Below are positions 9,801-20,034 of a DNA stretch of 64,000 bases, one piece after another. The notes under the pieces were generated by a model, which was not told where the DNA came from, searched no databases, and saw nothing but the letters and a program-made list of their open reading frames with translations. Position 1 is the first letter of the stretch. Each line of letters starts with the position of its first letter. The DNA is from Notospermus geniculatus (taxonomy: Eukaryota > Nemertea > Pilidiophora > Heteronemertea > Lineidae): positions 471,945-535,944 of the forward strand of contig NMRB01000087.1 of NCBI GenBank assembly GCA_002633025.1, in the 5' to 3' direction. The translations under genes and the position numbers were made by a program.

Positions 9801-12214
9801 TAGTACTCAGTTGTCTGGCAAGGTTGTACGATCCACTCGGATTTCTCACCCCGTTCATTACCTTTCTGAAGATTCTACTGCAGGAAATATGGCTGAAGAA
9901 AACTGATTGGGATGAGGAAGTTCCACTTGAACTCAGAAACAAATTTCTGAGATGGGTGTCTGGAATCCGTTCTATCCAGGAAATGAGGATTCCGAGGTGT
10001 TACATGACAACCAGTCCCTTGTCTTGGTCTTGTATCGAGGACTTGCCGGGCCTAGAACTTAATTGTTTTGGGGACGCGTCCGAAAAGGGCTATGGTGCAG
10101 CCGTGTATCTTAGAATTCCCAAGGGTGATGACACCTTTGACGTGTCTCTAGTCATTTCAAGAGCAAGGGTAGCTCCAGTGAAAAGGATTTCTCTCCCCAG
10201 GCTTGAACTTCTAGGTTCATTACTTGTTGCTAGATTGATGGTATTTGTTAGAGGTGCTCTCAAAATGCCTGACATAGCCTACAGGTGTTGGACAGACTCC
10301 ACAGTGGCTTTGGCGTGGATTAAAGGTGACCCTGCTCGATGGAAACAATTTGTTGGAAATAGAGTCAGAGAGATACAGCGGTTGACGAGTACTTCTCTCT
10401 GGGCTCACTGCCCGGGGAAGGAAAATCCCGCTGATCTGATGACACGAGGTGTTCTAGCTGATGAACTCATCAGGTCACAGAAGTGGTTGAATGGGCCCAA
10501 GTGGTTGTCTGGGACTATCGCAGACACAACTGTTGATGAAGTTGCATCATTCCAAATGGTTGAGCAGTATCTTCAAAATGAAATGAAGCCAGTGCCTGAG
10601 GAATCAGTTATGGTTGTGGCTAGCAATTGGTTACCCTTAGAACAGGTTCTCTTGGCTCAGAAGTGGGATAGACTTTCAGATGCTGTTCGCAATGCAGCGT
10701 GGGTTTACAGATTTATCCACAACCTGAAAAACAGGGACAGTAGATGCCTTGATCCACAGTTGTCTCGTGAGGAGTTAGCAAATGCGAAAATGCGCATGGT
10801 TCAACATGTTCAGGAAACCAATTTTGCCAAAGAGCTGGCTGCTTTGAGGAAAAAGAAATCAGTGCCAGAGTCCTTGCGCCTCTTTGCGTTGACACCCTTT
10901 ATAGATACTGAGGGATTGTTGAGGGTGGGAGGCCGCCTGGAACAGTCTGGACTCTCCTATGGGGAGAAACACCCCCTGATTATACCGAAGGGTCAATTGG
11001 CAATCCTATTGATTAGGGCAGAACATCTCAAATTGAAGCATGCTGGAGTCAATGCAATCATAACTTCACTCAGGGATGAGTATTGGATCATGGATCTGAG
11101 GCGGTTAGCAAAGTCAGTCAAAAAGAGTTGTATTGCATGTCAGCGAGTTGATGCCAAGCCATGTAATCAGGTCGCTGCTCCATTGCCTGGCATTAGGGTT
11201 CACCAGGCTCCTCCATTTACAGTGACTGGACTTGACTATGCTGGCCCCCTCCTTTGCCTAGATTTACCAGACAGGAAGCTCTATATATTGCTATTTACTT
11301 GTGCTGTTATCAGGGCGGTGCGCCTTGAGCTGACTGAATCCCTCAGCGTACCTGACTGCATACTAGCACTGAGACGTTTCTCAGCTAGGCGAGGCCTTCC
11401 ATCGGTGATATGTTCTGACCATGCTAAAACGTTTGAAAGCACTGAAAAGGAGCTGGTGAAATTCTTCGGAGCCAACTGTCCCAAATGGCAGTACATTGCT
11501 CCCCGTTCTCCCTGGTGGGGAGGATGGTGGGAGCGGCTTGTGAGATCAGTGAAAAACGCACTGAGGAAATCACTTGGCTCAAGGTGCATCACCAAGACTG
11601 AACTTGTCACCAACCTACAGGAAATAGAAGCGTGCATTAACTCCAGGCCTTTGACCTTTGTGGGGGATGATGTTCTTAGTCCAAAACCATTAACTCCATC
11701 ACATTTCTTGATTGGTAGAACCGCGGGTTTCCAGTCCAGAATAGTTGATGGTGAGGTTCAGATATCCCAGGAAGATTTAAGTGAACACGAGTTGATCAGA
11801 CAACGACAGTTGGAATTGTTCTGGGAGATTTGGACTAAGGACTATATCCGCAACTTGCCAACATCAGTGCCCAGATTTAGGCCGAAGGGTAAAGTCGGTG
11901 TCGGGTCATTGGTCTTGATCAGAGAAGATGGGATTCCCAGAATGAGATGGCCACTGGGTTTGGTGACGAAGGAGTTCCCTGGGAAAGATGGATTAACTAG
12001 GAGTGTGGAGTTGAAAACTTCCAGGGGACCTCTTGTCAGATCAATACAAAGATTGCATGACCTCGAATTGTGTTCACAGCCTAGTGTTCAGGAACAAAGT
12101 GTGTTGAATGGGGCGCAGCTGACCACTGATGAGAAACCGCAGAGCCCAGTGTTGACACACAAGGCCACTCGTTGTGGTCGGGTGATTAAACCAAAGCAGC
12201 GTTTAGATTTGTGA
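6833..12214 (+). CDS. BEL/Pao gag-pol polyprotein, intact
   Basis: One uninterrupted frame encodes about 1793 residues. I start it at the ATG at 6833; the frame is open from 6773, but that part overlaps the primer-binding site. Gag ends in a cysteine-rich knuckle region (CFRCLAKNHIARGC then CSKCSGKHHELLC, about 7957-8043). The aspartic protease has FDTGSDNTYIS (about 8278). Reverse transcriptase has LYVDD (about 9524-9538), and RNase H starts near FGDASEKGYG (about 10066). Integrase has an H...H...CxxC motif (about 11030-11140), then D in GLDYAG, D in CSDHAK and E in WWERL, i.e. a full D,D,E set. The order PR-RT-RH-IN and the motifs are those of BEL/Pao. No envelope frame follows. All catalytic residues are kept, so the element could be active. 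Confidence 0.95.
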   Translation: MDALIRSRDSSKGWVTREKNQLHSYVHSRTLPTCTYEGLKVKISEFDKRLDALDKAQTKVELEIADDKQLEIEIDTASEFRAKAIETKMEAMAKLADLKSSTVLLPKSDKDGGHSAVRAKLPKLEIAKFDGDILKWQTFWDQFVAIVHSSDTAVITKFTYLKSLLEGDALESVRGLTLTEANYATACNCLKERFGRKERIIFGHIQALLGMPVPNNLSVPNLWRFRDDLNIHVRSLENLGVGGDTYGLFLTPLILSKLPKEVRMEWARDGEGKERDLPYLLQFLKSEIERRERCDGFKQKESTSKHGKDTHSKDALNPNSNPNMRPSTVSAMSATATSYEPCAFCAKNHPSNKCFQVTRATFEERRNKFREIGVCFRCLAKNHIARGCKARCSKCSGKHHELLCDPNFKAKRDSKAKSESRSKSDSKESLSGVNESIEEQKTVTPSHCGVTHTGGQRVHTVLQTARVLVSGQKCDIQATIMFDTGSDNTYISSDLVRKIRPKWVSARSMSYAAFGEGKPSQNSVHNVYQVELRTKSEKQEVLHAVEVKTICAPMHRPRVPIQVLQSLGHLDLADSYDESQDITIDILVGLDRYWDFMTGDTLRLSDAGLVVQDTAFGWVLSGLWKEDNGSASLNAVVPGASLVCLSDLPPATLENFWDLELIGISPSQEAQLAEDGVLRDFNENIRFIGGRYEVRLPWKPDMKHQLLDNKVQAEIRLTSLNRKLSKDPVLQKGYNEALSTLENLGIISEVTPSANDSTPKPVYYMPHHPVVKHSSLTTKIRPVFDASSKAVNRLSLNDCLESGPSLLPDLVSILIRFRRWKVGLTADITKAFLQIKVHEDDQDVHRFLWTVDGRTREMKFLRVPFGNTSSPFLLNATILHHLSQYPDSVAVCELRDNLYVDDYLSGADDHEAGVQLFYESNRIMSEANLQFASWNSNDESVTEMFFKEFGSKQLNKESVKILGLKWLKQSDQFAFGGLDVQNDLVVTKRVVLSCLARLYDPLGFLTPFITFLKILLQEIWLKKTDWDEEVPLELRNKFLRWVSGIRSIQEMRIPRCYMTTSPLSWSCIEDLPGLELNCFGDASEKGYGAAVYLRIPKGDDTFDVSLVISRARVAPVKRISLPRLELLGSLLVARLMVFVRGALKMPDIAYRCWTDSTVALAWIKGDPARWKQFVGNRVREIQRLTSTSLWAHCPGKENPADLMTRGVLADELIRSQKWLNGPKWLSGTIADTTVDEVASFQMVEQYLQNEMKPVPEESVMVVASNWLPLEQVLLAQKWDRLSDAVRNAAWVYRFIHNLKNRDSRCLDPQLSREELANAKMRMVQHVQETNFAKELAALRKKKSVPESLRLFALTPFIDTEGLLRVGGRLEQSGLSYGEKHPLIIPKGQLAILLIRAEHLKLKHAGVNAIITSLRDEYWIMDLRRLAKSVKKSCIACQRVDAKPCNQVAAPLPGIRVHQAPPFTVTGLDYAGPLLCLDLPDRKLYILLFTCAVIRAVRLELTESLSVPDCILALRRFSARRGLPSVICSDHAKTFESTEKELVKFFGANCPKWQYIAPRSPWWGGWWERLVRSVKNALRKSLGSRCITKTELVTNLQEIEACINSRPLTFVGDDVLSPKPLTPSHFLIGRTAGFQSRIVDGEVQISQEDLSEHELIRQRQLELFWEIWTKDYIRNLPTSVPRFRPKGKVGVGSLVLIREDGIPRMRWPLGLVTKEFPGKDGLTRSVELKTSRGPLVRSIQRLHDLELCSQPSVQEQSVLNGAQLTTDEKPQSPVLTHKATRCGRVIKPKQRLDL

Positions 12215-13234
12215 GATTCATCTCTATTTAGTAGTAACTGTGTGCATATGTAAGTTGAGATTAATATGACTGATGGTTGCTTGATTGATGTGAGGTGAAA
12301 CAGTTACTCATCATTTGTGGCAGGGCTCACCATTTTTCTGTTGTCAACCTAGTGCAATGATATAGTGGTGCTATAATATAGTGTCATTAAGAGGTGGACC
12401 GATAGGCCGTGAATGGAAACTTAATGTAGGTGCCATGTGTTGTAACCGGGTTCAAGGATCGATACTGATACTGATAGATCATGTGTGCGAGTATGTATAT
12501 GAGTTACAGTTTGAATTCGCTTGGTTTGTTTGGATTCACTTGGTCATTTTTTGGGCTGATGGTCAGTTCCACACAGTGTTGAATTACTTGGATTTACTCG
12601 TTACCTTAGTTATTGTGCCATAATTGATTATTTTCTACGTTTTTTATAATAGAGATTGGAAAGTTTATTTTATTGATGTTTGTTTTTTGATTTGGAGTTT
12701 ATTAACACGTGAACAGTTTCTCGAAATAAGTGAGTTGAGCTGAGTGTTATATTTTTCGGTATTGTAGTGTTGTCATTTGCTTTGCAATCTTTTAGAAAGT
12801 CTTAGTACTATCCTGTCACCAGTAATTTGCAGGGTGCATTGGAATATGTTGTAGTCTGTATGAGTAGGCCTATTGAGACATGACTTGAATGGAAATCCAA
12901 TGTAAGTGTTTAGACCTGCTATTGAGTATGATGTCAGGAATGTAAGGAAGAGACATATTGCTTGGTTTCTGAGTTAAAAATAGAAAATGAGTGCGGTTTC
13001 ATGAGGTTCCAGAATCTGATGTAACGTACTCTTAGTCTGTGTTTGCTCTCCCAAAAAAGGCTCCAAGAGGTTGAGTTATTTCAGTGTTGATTGATGTTTG
13101 TTTGGTGAAGTAGATTCTGTGTACGGTACTCCTATAATGATGTTGATGTATAAAGGTCATTTGTCTGAATTAAAGAGTGCAATTTGGAGTGTTATCAGGC
13201 AGACAGTATTGGATACATCCAATAGGTGGGAGTA
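12215..13234 (+). other. 3' non-coding region of BEL-1
   Basis: About 1 kb of T- and G-rich sequence separates the pol stop from the right LTR. Short open frames here show no conserved motif and I do not call an env gene. The related decayed copy has a comparable spacer of about 670 bp (51726-52400), so the spacer is a family trait. Confidence 0.7.
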
Positions 13235-13431
13235 TGTTGCGGAACCAGAGTTTCTGTTCATGTTGTTTTTGTTATACCCTGTATGTGTGTTGGTGCTGCC
13301 ACCTATACTGGTATACCTCATCTATAGTGCGTTGAATAAAAAGGGCGTTGGCCATATTGATTTTTACCCTGACAGTTCGTTTTCGCTTTTATCTGCCGAT
13401 TTTACTCGTCAAAAGTGATATATCGTTAACA
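13235..13431 (+). repeat. 3' LTR of BEL-1
   Basis: Identical to 6575-6771. It is preceded by the purine-rich AATAGGTGGGAG tract. Confidence 0.95.
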
Positions 13432-13497
13432 TCTGCCATCCTATTGGTAAGAGTTAACACAGGGTTCCGCAGAATACTGAACTAGATTAATCATGTT

Positions 13498-15299
13498 TGT
13501 GGCGGTTGAATATTCCGCCGGGCCCCGTGTATGCCAAGGGGACACCCCCATAGAAACACATGTTCTCAAGGAGCGTTTTGCGCATGCGTGTGGTGTGCCA
13601 GGCCGGCCATGGTCCCCAGCTGTCAGCAGAAATAAACAAGTATTTCCAGTATTCGCATTCGTTATCGTTCGTCTGGACCCCTCATCAGTGAAGGTAATAC
13701 CCTCCCTTCACAGTGGCACCCGCTTGGGGGCCGACGAGATCAAAATAAGACAGAATTAGAAGTTTAATCCGGCCGGCGCCGAAACCTTGTGTGCCGCCAT
13801 CTTGAAATTTGTGAAATTCGCCGAAAATAGAGTGTAGAAATCGGCCCTGCAAACTATATAAAACCGAGGCTCGTGGTGTGCAAAGTACATCAATCAGTCA
13901 TGGAAAGATCGGAGAATAAACGGGATACTCCGGTATAAAGAGTCACGTTGATTCATGCACGCATTTGAGCCTTGAATTATCGAGAGATGCCCATCAGTCA
14001 GAGACGCCATCTTGGATTGCTGCCGTGTATGGAGCGCTCGGTCAGACATAATTAATTATCGACCACGTGTGTGTGCACTGAAATTTTGAAGTAGTAGTTC
14101 GAATTTGACATCAAAATAGAAAGTGAATCATGGCTGCCAACCAAGCTATAGACCCAGATTGGAACCCTTTTCGGGGGAATCCCCAGAGGACGTGCTTGCA
14201 TGGTTACAGAGATTTGAGCTGTTCCATCCGCAGCCACCAGAGGATGCTAATGCTGATTGTGAGAGACTGTGCCGTTAGTCGTTTAGTTTAGTAGTTAGTT
14301 GCTGCCAGTGAGGACTAGAACCAGTAATGATAGAATGGTGTTGAGAGATGGTTATCCCAGTTTTGTTGGATACTGGATCCGATGTTTCGGTGACCGTGAG
14401 GATGTATGGACTTTGGTATATTCGCCTGTGGATTAGGCCATTGAAATAATATGGTGTCTCAGGAGAGCCGTTAGTCGTACGCCGTTTCACGACAGTGCCT
14501 ATTCAGCTGGTACCGCTCATTTAGCCACGTAATGAAGGTGGTAGAGTGCCTTGACAGTCCATTCGTTGTTCTGGGAGATAGGAGTATGTGTGGACAGTGT
14601 TAATATGATCCCTCAACGGAGAACAGTCGTTTCATACATGTAGGACACAGGATTACCGGTACCGTACGGATTTATCGTTTGTTGTGCATTGTGACTAAGC
14701 ATCTTTTCAAATGTATTTTGTACTGTGAACTGTGTGAATTAGACACATGTTAGATGTTCTACTTTTCATGACATCCTGACTTGAATTAGGGGATTACCCA
14801 CAATTTCTGAGGATTCCTTCAGGATGCTAAACTCGATGATACCTTCCCAGGAGGATCGATTCAAATTGGATTACTTTTGTGATGCAGATAGCTCCCATAT
14901 TCTTTAGATTTGTCCCTTGCTATGTTTGTAATTTTGTATGTCTACATGTATGTATGTTTGTAATTGTATGTTTTGGCAGGAAAGTGTCTTGAATTGTGTA
15001 TTGAAAGACCCAAGGATGGGCCATAGACAACACCAAGATGTGAGGCACATCTTCCCTAAGGGGGGAGGTCTGTGGCGGTTGAATATTCCGCCGGGCCCCG
15101 TGTATGCCAAGGGGGACACCCCCATAGAAACACATGTTCTCAAGGAGCGTTTTGCGCATGCGTGTGGTGTGCCAGGCCGGCATTCTGTAGGGGCCATGGT
15201 CCCCAGCTGTCAGCAGAAATAAACAAGTATTTCCAGTATTCGCATTCGTTATCGTTCGTCTGGACCCCTCATCAGTGAAGGTAATACCCTCCCTTCACA
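13498..15299 (+). mobile_element. Internally deleted LTR retrotransposon
   Basis: LTRs at 13498-13712 and 15071-15299 start TGTGGCGGTTGAATATTCCG and end CCCTTCACA. They differ mainly by a 13-14 bp insertion near 15180 and a 1-bp indel. The flanking words TGTT (13494-13497 and 15300-15303) fit a 4-5 bp target duplication. The left LTR is followed by a TGGCACCCGCTTGGGGGCC region that may act as primer-binding site; the right LTR is preceded by a purine tract (AAGGGGGGAGG). The interior is only about 1.36 kb: a gag start near 14130 (frameshifted; a GESPEDVLAWLQRFE-type stretch is readable) and a protease fragment with LLDTGSDVSV near 14360. RT, RNase H and integrase are gone. It could only move with proteins from a full relative. 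Confidence 0.85.
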
Positions 15300-15413
15300 T
15301 GTTCATGACCAAACTACACTTAGTGGGATTGTCCATGAGTAGCTGAAAAATTGGATCACCTCTGGGTCGGAGCAGGTTCGACTCCTGATGGAATTGAGTG
15401 AATTGAGACCGAA

Positions 15414-15920
15414 TTGAGTGGCTGTGACGATGCTTCGCAGACAAGGCATCATGAGGAAGGAATGGCAACACAAGCAACATTCAAACGCCAAGTTCAAAAC
15501 CTTGTAGATGTCATCAGTGAAGTTGGTAACCCATTTGCAGTCATCTCAGAGGACCTGCTGACACTCGACTCTGGCGACATTATGAGTGATGAGGTAACGA
15601 AGACGGTGCAGACTATAGAATCCCTCGGCAAAGAACAGTGACCAGAATTACTAATATGTCAACAGTGTGCTGAAGGAAGGAACACGATCGATCCATGACC
15701 CTATAAAGAACTAGTGCTTTTCAGGACGGGCACAAAGAAAGTAGTAAAGAAATCATCTAGTCAGGCTGCAGTACTGAAACATGATGTAAACTTCTTCTCT
15801 AAAATGTACATTGTCCTCCAGTACCGAGATTCTGATATGGATTCATTCTTTGCCCATGAAAATCACCACGAACCAGTCTCGCTTGCAGAGGATGGCAAGC
15901 TCTGCACAGGAAAGAAGTTA
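15414..15920 (+). pseudogene. Decayed transposon-linked hypothetical protein fragment
   Basis: Two pieces are readable: 15414-15641 (VISEVGNPFAVISEDLLTLD...TVQTIESLGKEQ) and, after a frame break, about 15700-15910 (LFRTGTKKV...VLKHDVNFFSKMYI...FFAHENHHEP...LCTGKKL). This pattern (GNPF...LLxLD...GKEQ, then a lysine-rich link, LK.DV..FS.LYI, and FF.HEN) recurs in uncharacterised repeat-encoded proteins of many marine animals, from memory. The function is unknown. Stops and frameshifts between the pieces show it is dead. Confidence 0.5.
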
Positions 15921-15929
15921 AAATTTTAC

Positions 15930-16475
15930 TTTTTGCTTTCAGAGCTGTGCACGGCGCCGGCCCTGCCTATCTCCGGCTGCCTCTCAACTTGGCACAAAGA
16001 GAAACCCGGGCAAGTTCTGCTCCTAGACTTCAGGCCCGGGTGGCTCGTAAGAGGTCTGCCGGGGATAGATCATTCAGGGTCGGTGCCCCGCAGCTCTGGA
16101 ATGCATTACCTCTGGCCCTTACAGCCACTGATGAATTATTTGTTCTTTAAGGGCCGTATTCACGGGTCGCACTTTCATTAAAGTCTCACTTTTCTCAATG
16201 CTTCAAGCACAGATAAAGTTGAACTTAAGCTGTACTTTAGGCTTAAGTGCGACCCGTGAATACGGCCCTTAGTCTGATTTAAAAACATTTCTTTTTACCT
16301 CTTATTTCACTTATCAATTGTCTTACTTATCAATGCTTTACTTTTTATGGTTAATTTCCCCTGTGATAATTGTTTTAAAAGGAATTTTAATATTGTAAAG
16401 CGCCACTGACGATTTCAAAGTGGCGCTATATTAAGTAATAAATATTATTATTATTTATTATTATTATTATTATTA
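15930..16475 (+). mobile_element. LINE 3' end (L2/CR1-like), split by a small element
   Basis: The frame at 15947-16150 encodes the usual extreme C-terminus of a CR1/L2-type pol (a basic stretch, then FRVGAPQLWNALPLAL and ATDELFV). The expected continuation (an L-K-x-F-L-F type ending) resumes at about 16271-16310, after a 123-bp palindromic insertion. The 3' UTR carries the inverted pair AAAGCGCCACT / AGTGGCGCT (about 16397-16428) followed by a TATTATTATT tail. That is the characteristic hairpin plus microsatellite tail of this LINE group. The 5' part is missing, as is usual for LINE copies. Confidence 0.75.
16148..16270. mobile_element. Palindromic MITE inside the LINE
   Basis: AAGGGCCGTATTCACGGGTC is mirrored by GACCCGTGAATACGGCCCTT. 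Flanking TAA/TTA suggests a 3-bp target site. It interrupts the LINE pol C-terminus. Its tips (GGGCCGTATTCAC) are shared with the nested pair at 28206-28462. Confidence 0.75.
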
Positions 16476-17399
16476 CTAAAATATACATGTACATCATTGC
16501 TCAAATCATCAGTAACACAATCTTTTACAAAAATTTTTTATGTGTGCTGTGTTTGATCCAAGCCAGCTTGAAGGTTCACATGATTTTCTCACTCCAGAAC
16601 CTTGTTTTACTTCAAGGTCCTTCTCAACCTGACACATGTCGCTGGCAAAGTGAAAGACAATTATTCAGCACACGAAGCGCTTGCTGTTGGTGGGGGAGGC
16701 CCCAAGTGAAGGAATTCATTGGGATGGAGGAACCCGGATCCAAACCAAAGCAGATTACCATGATACCCGACAAACATCCTTTACTTGAGAAGCAAGGTGA
16801 AGGCAGAATTTGAAGATAAAGTACTGATGGGCATTCTGAAGCATTAGTTAGGCCAGCCTTTTCATACATGTACATGTACCTTGTTTTAAGCGCACTTCGA
16901 TTTCCAGAGATTTGTAGAGGTGGTCGGCAAAAAAAATTATTTTCTCCATTCACAATAAAAGCATTCTGTATAACAAACAGAGCGGAGGAAGAACTAAAAA
17001 TAAAATTTTATTTCAAAATAAATATTTATTGCTCTATCTACGACAGACCACGCATAAGACGGTAATTGTGATTGGTTTCCATGGATGCATGGTGTGGTTC
17101 CTATTCACGCCACTAGATGCCGCGAGATGATTAGATTTTTTGGGCAGGAAGGACGACGGACGGAATAAAAATAAAAACAAAAATAAAATTTTCTTTTTCT
17201 TTTCTATTTTGAGCGATTTTCAACATCAGTGGGTTGCTAAATGGTCAAAAATAGTTTTTTTCTTTATTTTGTTCTTGGAATTTCAGGCATCGGCGGGTTC
17301 GCCGAACAAGGTAAAAAATGAAACGGTCCATGGACCATGTGCTCACCCGGGTTGGGCATAAGAGTCTAATGACAGAGGGACGTACATATCAGTTATGAG
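16476..17399. other. AT-rich intergenic DNA
   Basis: No gene or structured repeat is supported. ACATGTACATGT-type words occur at about 16487 and 16867. Short open frames lack recognisable motifs. Confidence 0.4.
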
Positions 17400-18180
17400 C
17401 AATCTGGGTCAAGTCATTCCCAAGTACACATGTAGGACTTCGATCATTTTTGGGTTATGCCACCTGGCGGCCATATTTGATGTCCAACCGGGCCGGAACT
17501 TCACATGGACATAAAGGTCATCTGCAGGGGGCCACATACATGTAGCACATTGGAGCGCTTTGGGTATAGTCGTTCCTGAGTTACAGCACTTTGATCATTT
17601 TTGGGTTACGCCACCTGGCAGCCATACTGGATGTCCGATCGGGCCGAAACTTCACATGGACATAAAGGTCATCTGCAGGGGGCCACATAGCACTATTGGA
17701 GCGCTTCGGGTCAAGTCGTTCCTGAGTTACAGCACTTTGATGATTTTTGGGTTACACCACCTGGTGGCCATACTGGATATCCGATCAGGCCGAAACTTCA
17801 CATGCACATAAAGGTCATCTGCAGGGGGCCACATAGCACATTGGAGCGCTTTGGGTTCAGCCATTCCTGTGTATACAGCACTTTGATGATTTTTGGGTTA
17901 CCCCACCTGGTGGCCACATTTGAAGTCAAATCAGGCCGAAATTTGACGTGCATGTAAAGGTCATCTAGAGGGAGGTAAATATCAAATTTGAGCACTCTGC
18001 GTCAAGCCGTTCCCGAGCAATAGCACGTTACTTGATTTTCAGGTTACGCCACCTGGCGGCCATATTGGATATCCAATCCGGCCGAAACTTGGTACATGTA
18101 TTTTATAAGGTTCCCTCCAATGCATGTTTATGCAAGATATGAAGTCGCTCAGTGAAATAATGACAAACTTTGGCAGGTTC
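17400..18180. repeat. 146-bp tandem repeat, about five copies
   Basis: A unit containing TTTTTGGGTTACGCCACCTGG, then GGGCCGAAACTTCACATGGA and AAAGGTCATCTGCAGGGGGC, recurs. Its GGGTTA landmarks fall at about 17452, 17603, 17749, 17895 and 18041 (spacing 151, 146, 146, 146). The last copy is the most diverged. No coding capacity is conserved between units. Confidence 0.9.
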
Positions 18181-18569
18181 GTTACTTTTGTTGAACTTTG
18201 ACCTCTGTGACCTTGAAAAGTAGGTCAAATCAAAAACCCGTTACATAAGTGTGATGCCATTCACGGATCCACGCACCGCACACCATGACTGCGTCGCTGG
18301 CGGCGTGGCGGGAAAACCGACGGCCGCATGCTATTCTAAATGTGTGCATGCATGCGATGCATAGGCCTAGGCCTAAATTCATCATGCATTGCACATCGCA
18401 CTCGCAGGTGCAGCAGCATGGCATCAACCATGTTTCACACGGTGGTTGTCAGCTAGGCCTACTGGCCACACTGCCCACAGGGGCTTGGGATTTCGCGTCA
18501 TACGAGTCTGTGTTTTACGACAGGATGATCACGTCATTAATTCTCCCGCCATTTTTAGTGCCGATGACG

Positions 18570-19052
18570 GGGTCCTACTAAATAGCGTCAGCAACAAATT
18601 TTAGCGTCAGCAACTTAGGCCTAAAAGTTGGCGTCAGCAAGGTTTTATATATTCAGGAAGGCTTTTTGGACACTGAAATAGGCTTAGACTAAAGCTTAAG
18701 CGATCATCCAGCAGTAAAATAATGATTTAGAAAAGAAATTTAAGCCATTTCTTCAAAATATTTCTGAGCGAAACAGTGGCGCCATTCGGGACTGCAGCGG
18801 CAGCTGTTGGAACTAGAACCAGAACCAGTCTGAAGTAAGGTTTCGTCGGCAATTAAATTTGACCCGAAAAAGCCAAAATAATCATCAATTTCATTAATTT
18901 TCTTCAAAGCATTGCAGGTTTACACCATTGCAACAATATTCTGAGACATAGGGCGCCCTGAGGATGTTATAAAACCTTGCTGACGCCAACTTTAATGTTG
19001 CTGACGCTTGTTGACGCTAAAATTTGTTGCTGACGCTGTTTAGTAGGACCGC
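18570..19052. mobile_element. Inverted-repeat element with GCGTCAGCAAC motifs, abutting a gap
   Basis: The left end (GGTCCTACTAAATAGCGTCA...) and right end (...GCTGTTTAGTAGGACCGC) are inverted over about 80 bp, including the ATAAAACCTTGCTGACGCCA block. The motif GCGTCAGCAAC / GTTGCTGACGC is repeated three times in each arm. The right end stops exactly at the gap that begins at 19053. Probably a non-autonomous DNA transposon. Confidence 0.75.
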
Positions 19053-19190
19053 NNNNNNNNNNNNNNNNNNNNNNNNNNNNNNNNNNNNNNNNNNNNNNNN
19101 NNNNNNNNNNNNNNNNNNNNNNNNNNNNNNNNNNNNNNNNNNNNNNNNNNNNNNNNNNNNNNNNNNNNNNNNNNNNNNNNNNNNNNNNNN
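19053..19190. other. Scaffold gap
   Basis: A run of N. It hides the right flank of the inverted-repeat element and possibly the missing left LTR of the gypsy element. Confidence 1.
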
Positions 19191-20034
19191 CAATTTCCTC
19201 CGCAAGGTGACGCCTCCACGATGTTCTGGCTTACACCTTTGCCCCCAAGCTAAACTATTCCGCAGCGTGGAACTATTAAAGATTGACGTCATATCCAAGA
19301 TGGCCGCGTCCATGGAACCCTCGACTCGCGTGAAAAAAATCACATTTAAGTGTTTTGTTGTCCTTTCAACGACCAGTTCCACGACATTCGCACTTTTCGT
19401 GGACCAAAGTGCACGACAGACGGTAGAAGGTGATAAATAATAGGCTACTTTCCCATAGCCCACAGTGTGTGAACGGCTTCCTTCACGTACATCCTACGTA
19501 CATCCATGACATCCATTTTGAATTTGACAGAACAAACCCACGTGCTATTGTTTACCAACCACATGTCACTCAAAATCGGAACATTCTGATTGGTTGCTGG
19601 CCGGTTTACGCCGCCATGTAGTGCCCTTGCACGGAAAAATAGTGCGCCATTTAGAACGCGATAAATTGCAAAATATATTGGTTCTGATCAAAATTCTTTT
19701 CTAAATAGACATGTTTTAAGTTATCAAGTTAATTTGACGAAAATTAAAGTGATTTTAAGCGTTATAAACATGACCTGCGCTAAAGCGCAGGGTGATGAGG
19801 GTGCTTGGTGGCAAAGGTGTAAGCCTGGCGTCACCGTGCGGAGGAAATTGGCCCACTGAGGTTACTTTGCAAGACTATGAACTGAGTTTGGGGGAAGTTT
19901 GCAACTCCCGCCAAAACAACTGCTGCGTGCCCTGTGCCTGTACATTGACTGTGCATGTGCTACGTGGATTGCTACCACGTGCATTGCTGCTGAATTACTG
20001 CTGCCGTGTGACGAACTGTTGCTGTGTTCGGGCT
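19191..20034. other. 5' flank of the gypsy element with a 58-bp inverted repeat
   Basis: About 58 bp next to the gap (19191-19249) is an inverted copy of 19802-19851, sharing GCAAAGGTGTAAGCC and GCGGAGGAAATTG. A perfect TGACGTCA (19284-19291) is followed by AAGATGGCCG (from about 19297). I cannot find a left LTR matching the right LTR of the gypsy element. Either the element is 5'-truncated or this inverted-repeat unit replaced its 5' end. Confidence 0.5.

Larger units (their letters stand above)
6575..13431 (+). mobile_element. Complete young BEL/Pao LTR retrotransposon (BEL-1)
   Basis: The 6857-bp element has two identical 197-bp LTRs, a primer-binding site just after the left LTR, one intact gag-pol frame, about 1 kb of non-coding 3' sequence, and a purine tract (AATAGGTGGGAG) just before the right LTR. 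Identical LTRs and an undamaged frame mean a very recent insertion. Oddly, the flanks do not show a target duplication (ACCGA on the left, TCTGC on the right), although BEL elements normally make about 5 bp. The left end lies only about 27 bp upstream (in gene orientation) of the first visible cGLR-A exon. Confidence 0.95.

Noticed and set aside
12381-13418. Possible env gene in the BEL-1 3' region
   Set aside because: The frames are short (80 and 106 codons), one runs into the LTR, and no signal-peptide and fusion-protein layout is seen.
18285-18604. 98-codon plus-strand frame
   Set aside because: It overlaps the left arm of an inverted-repeat element and shows no domain.
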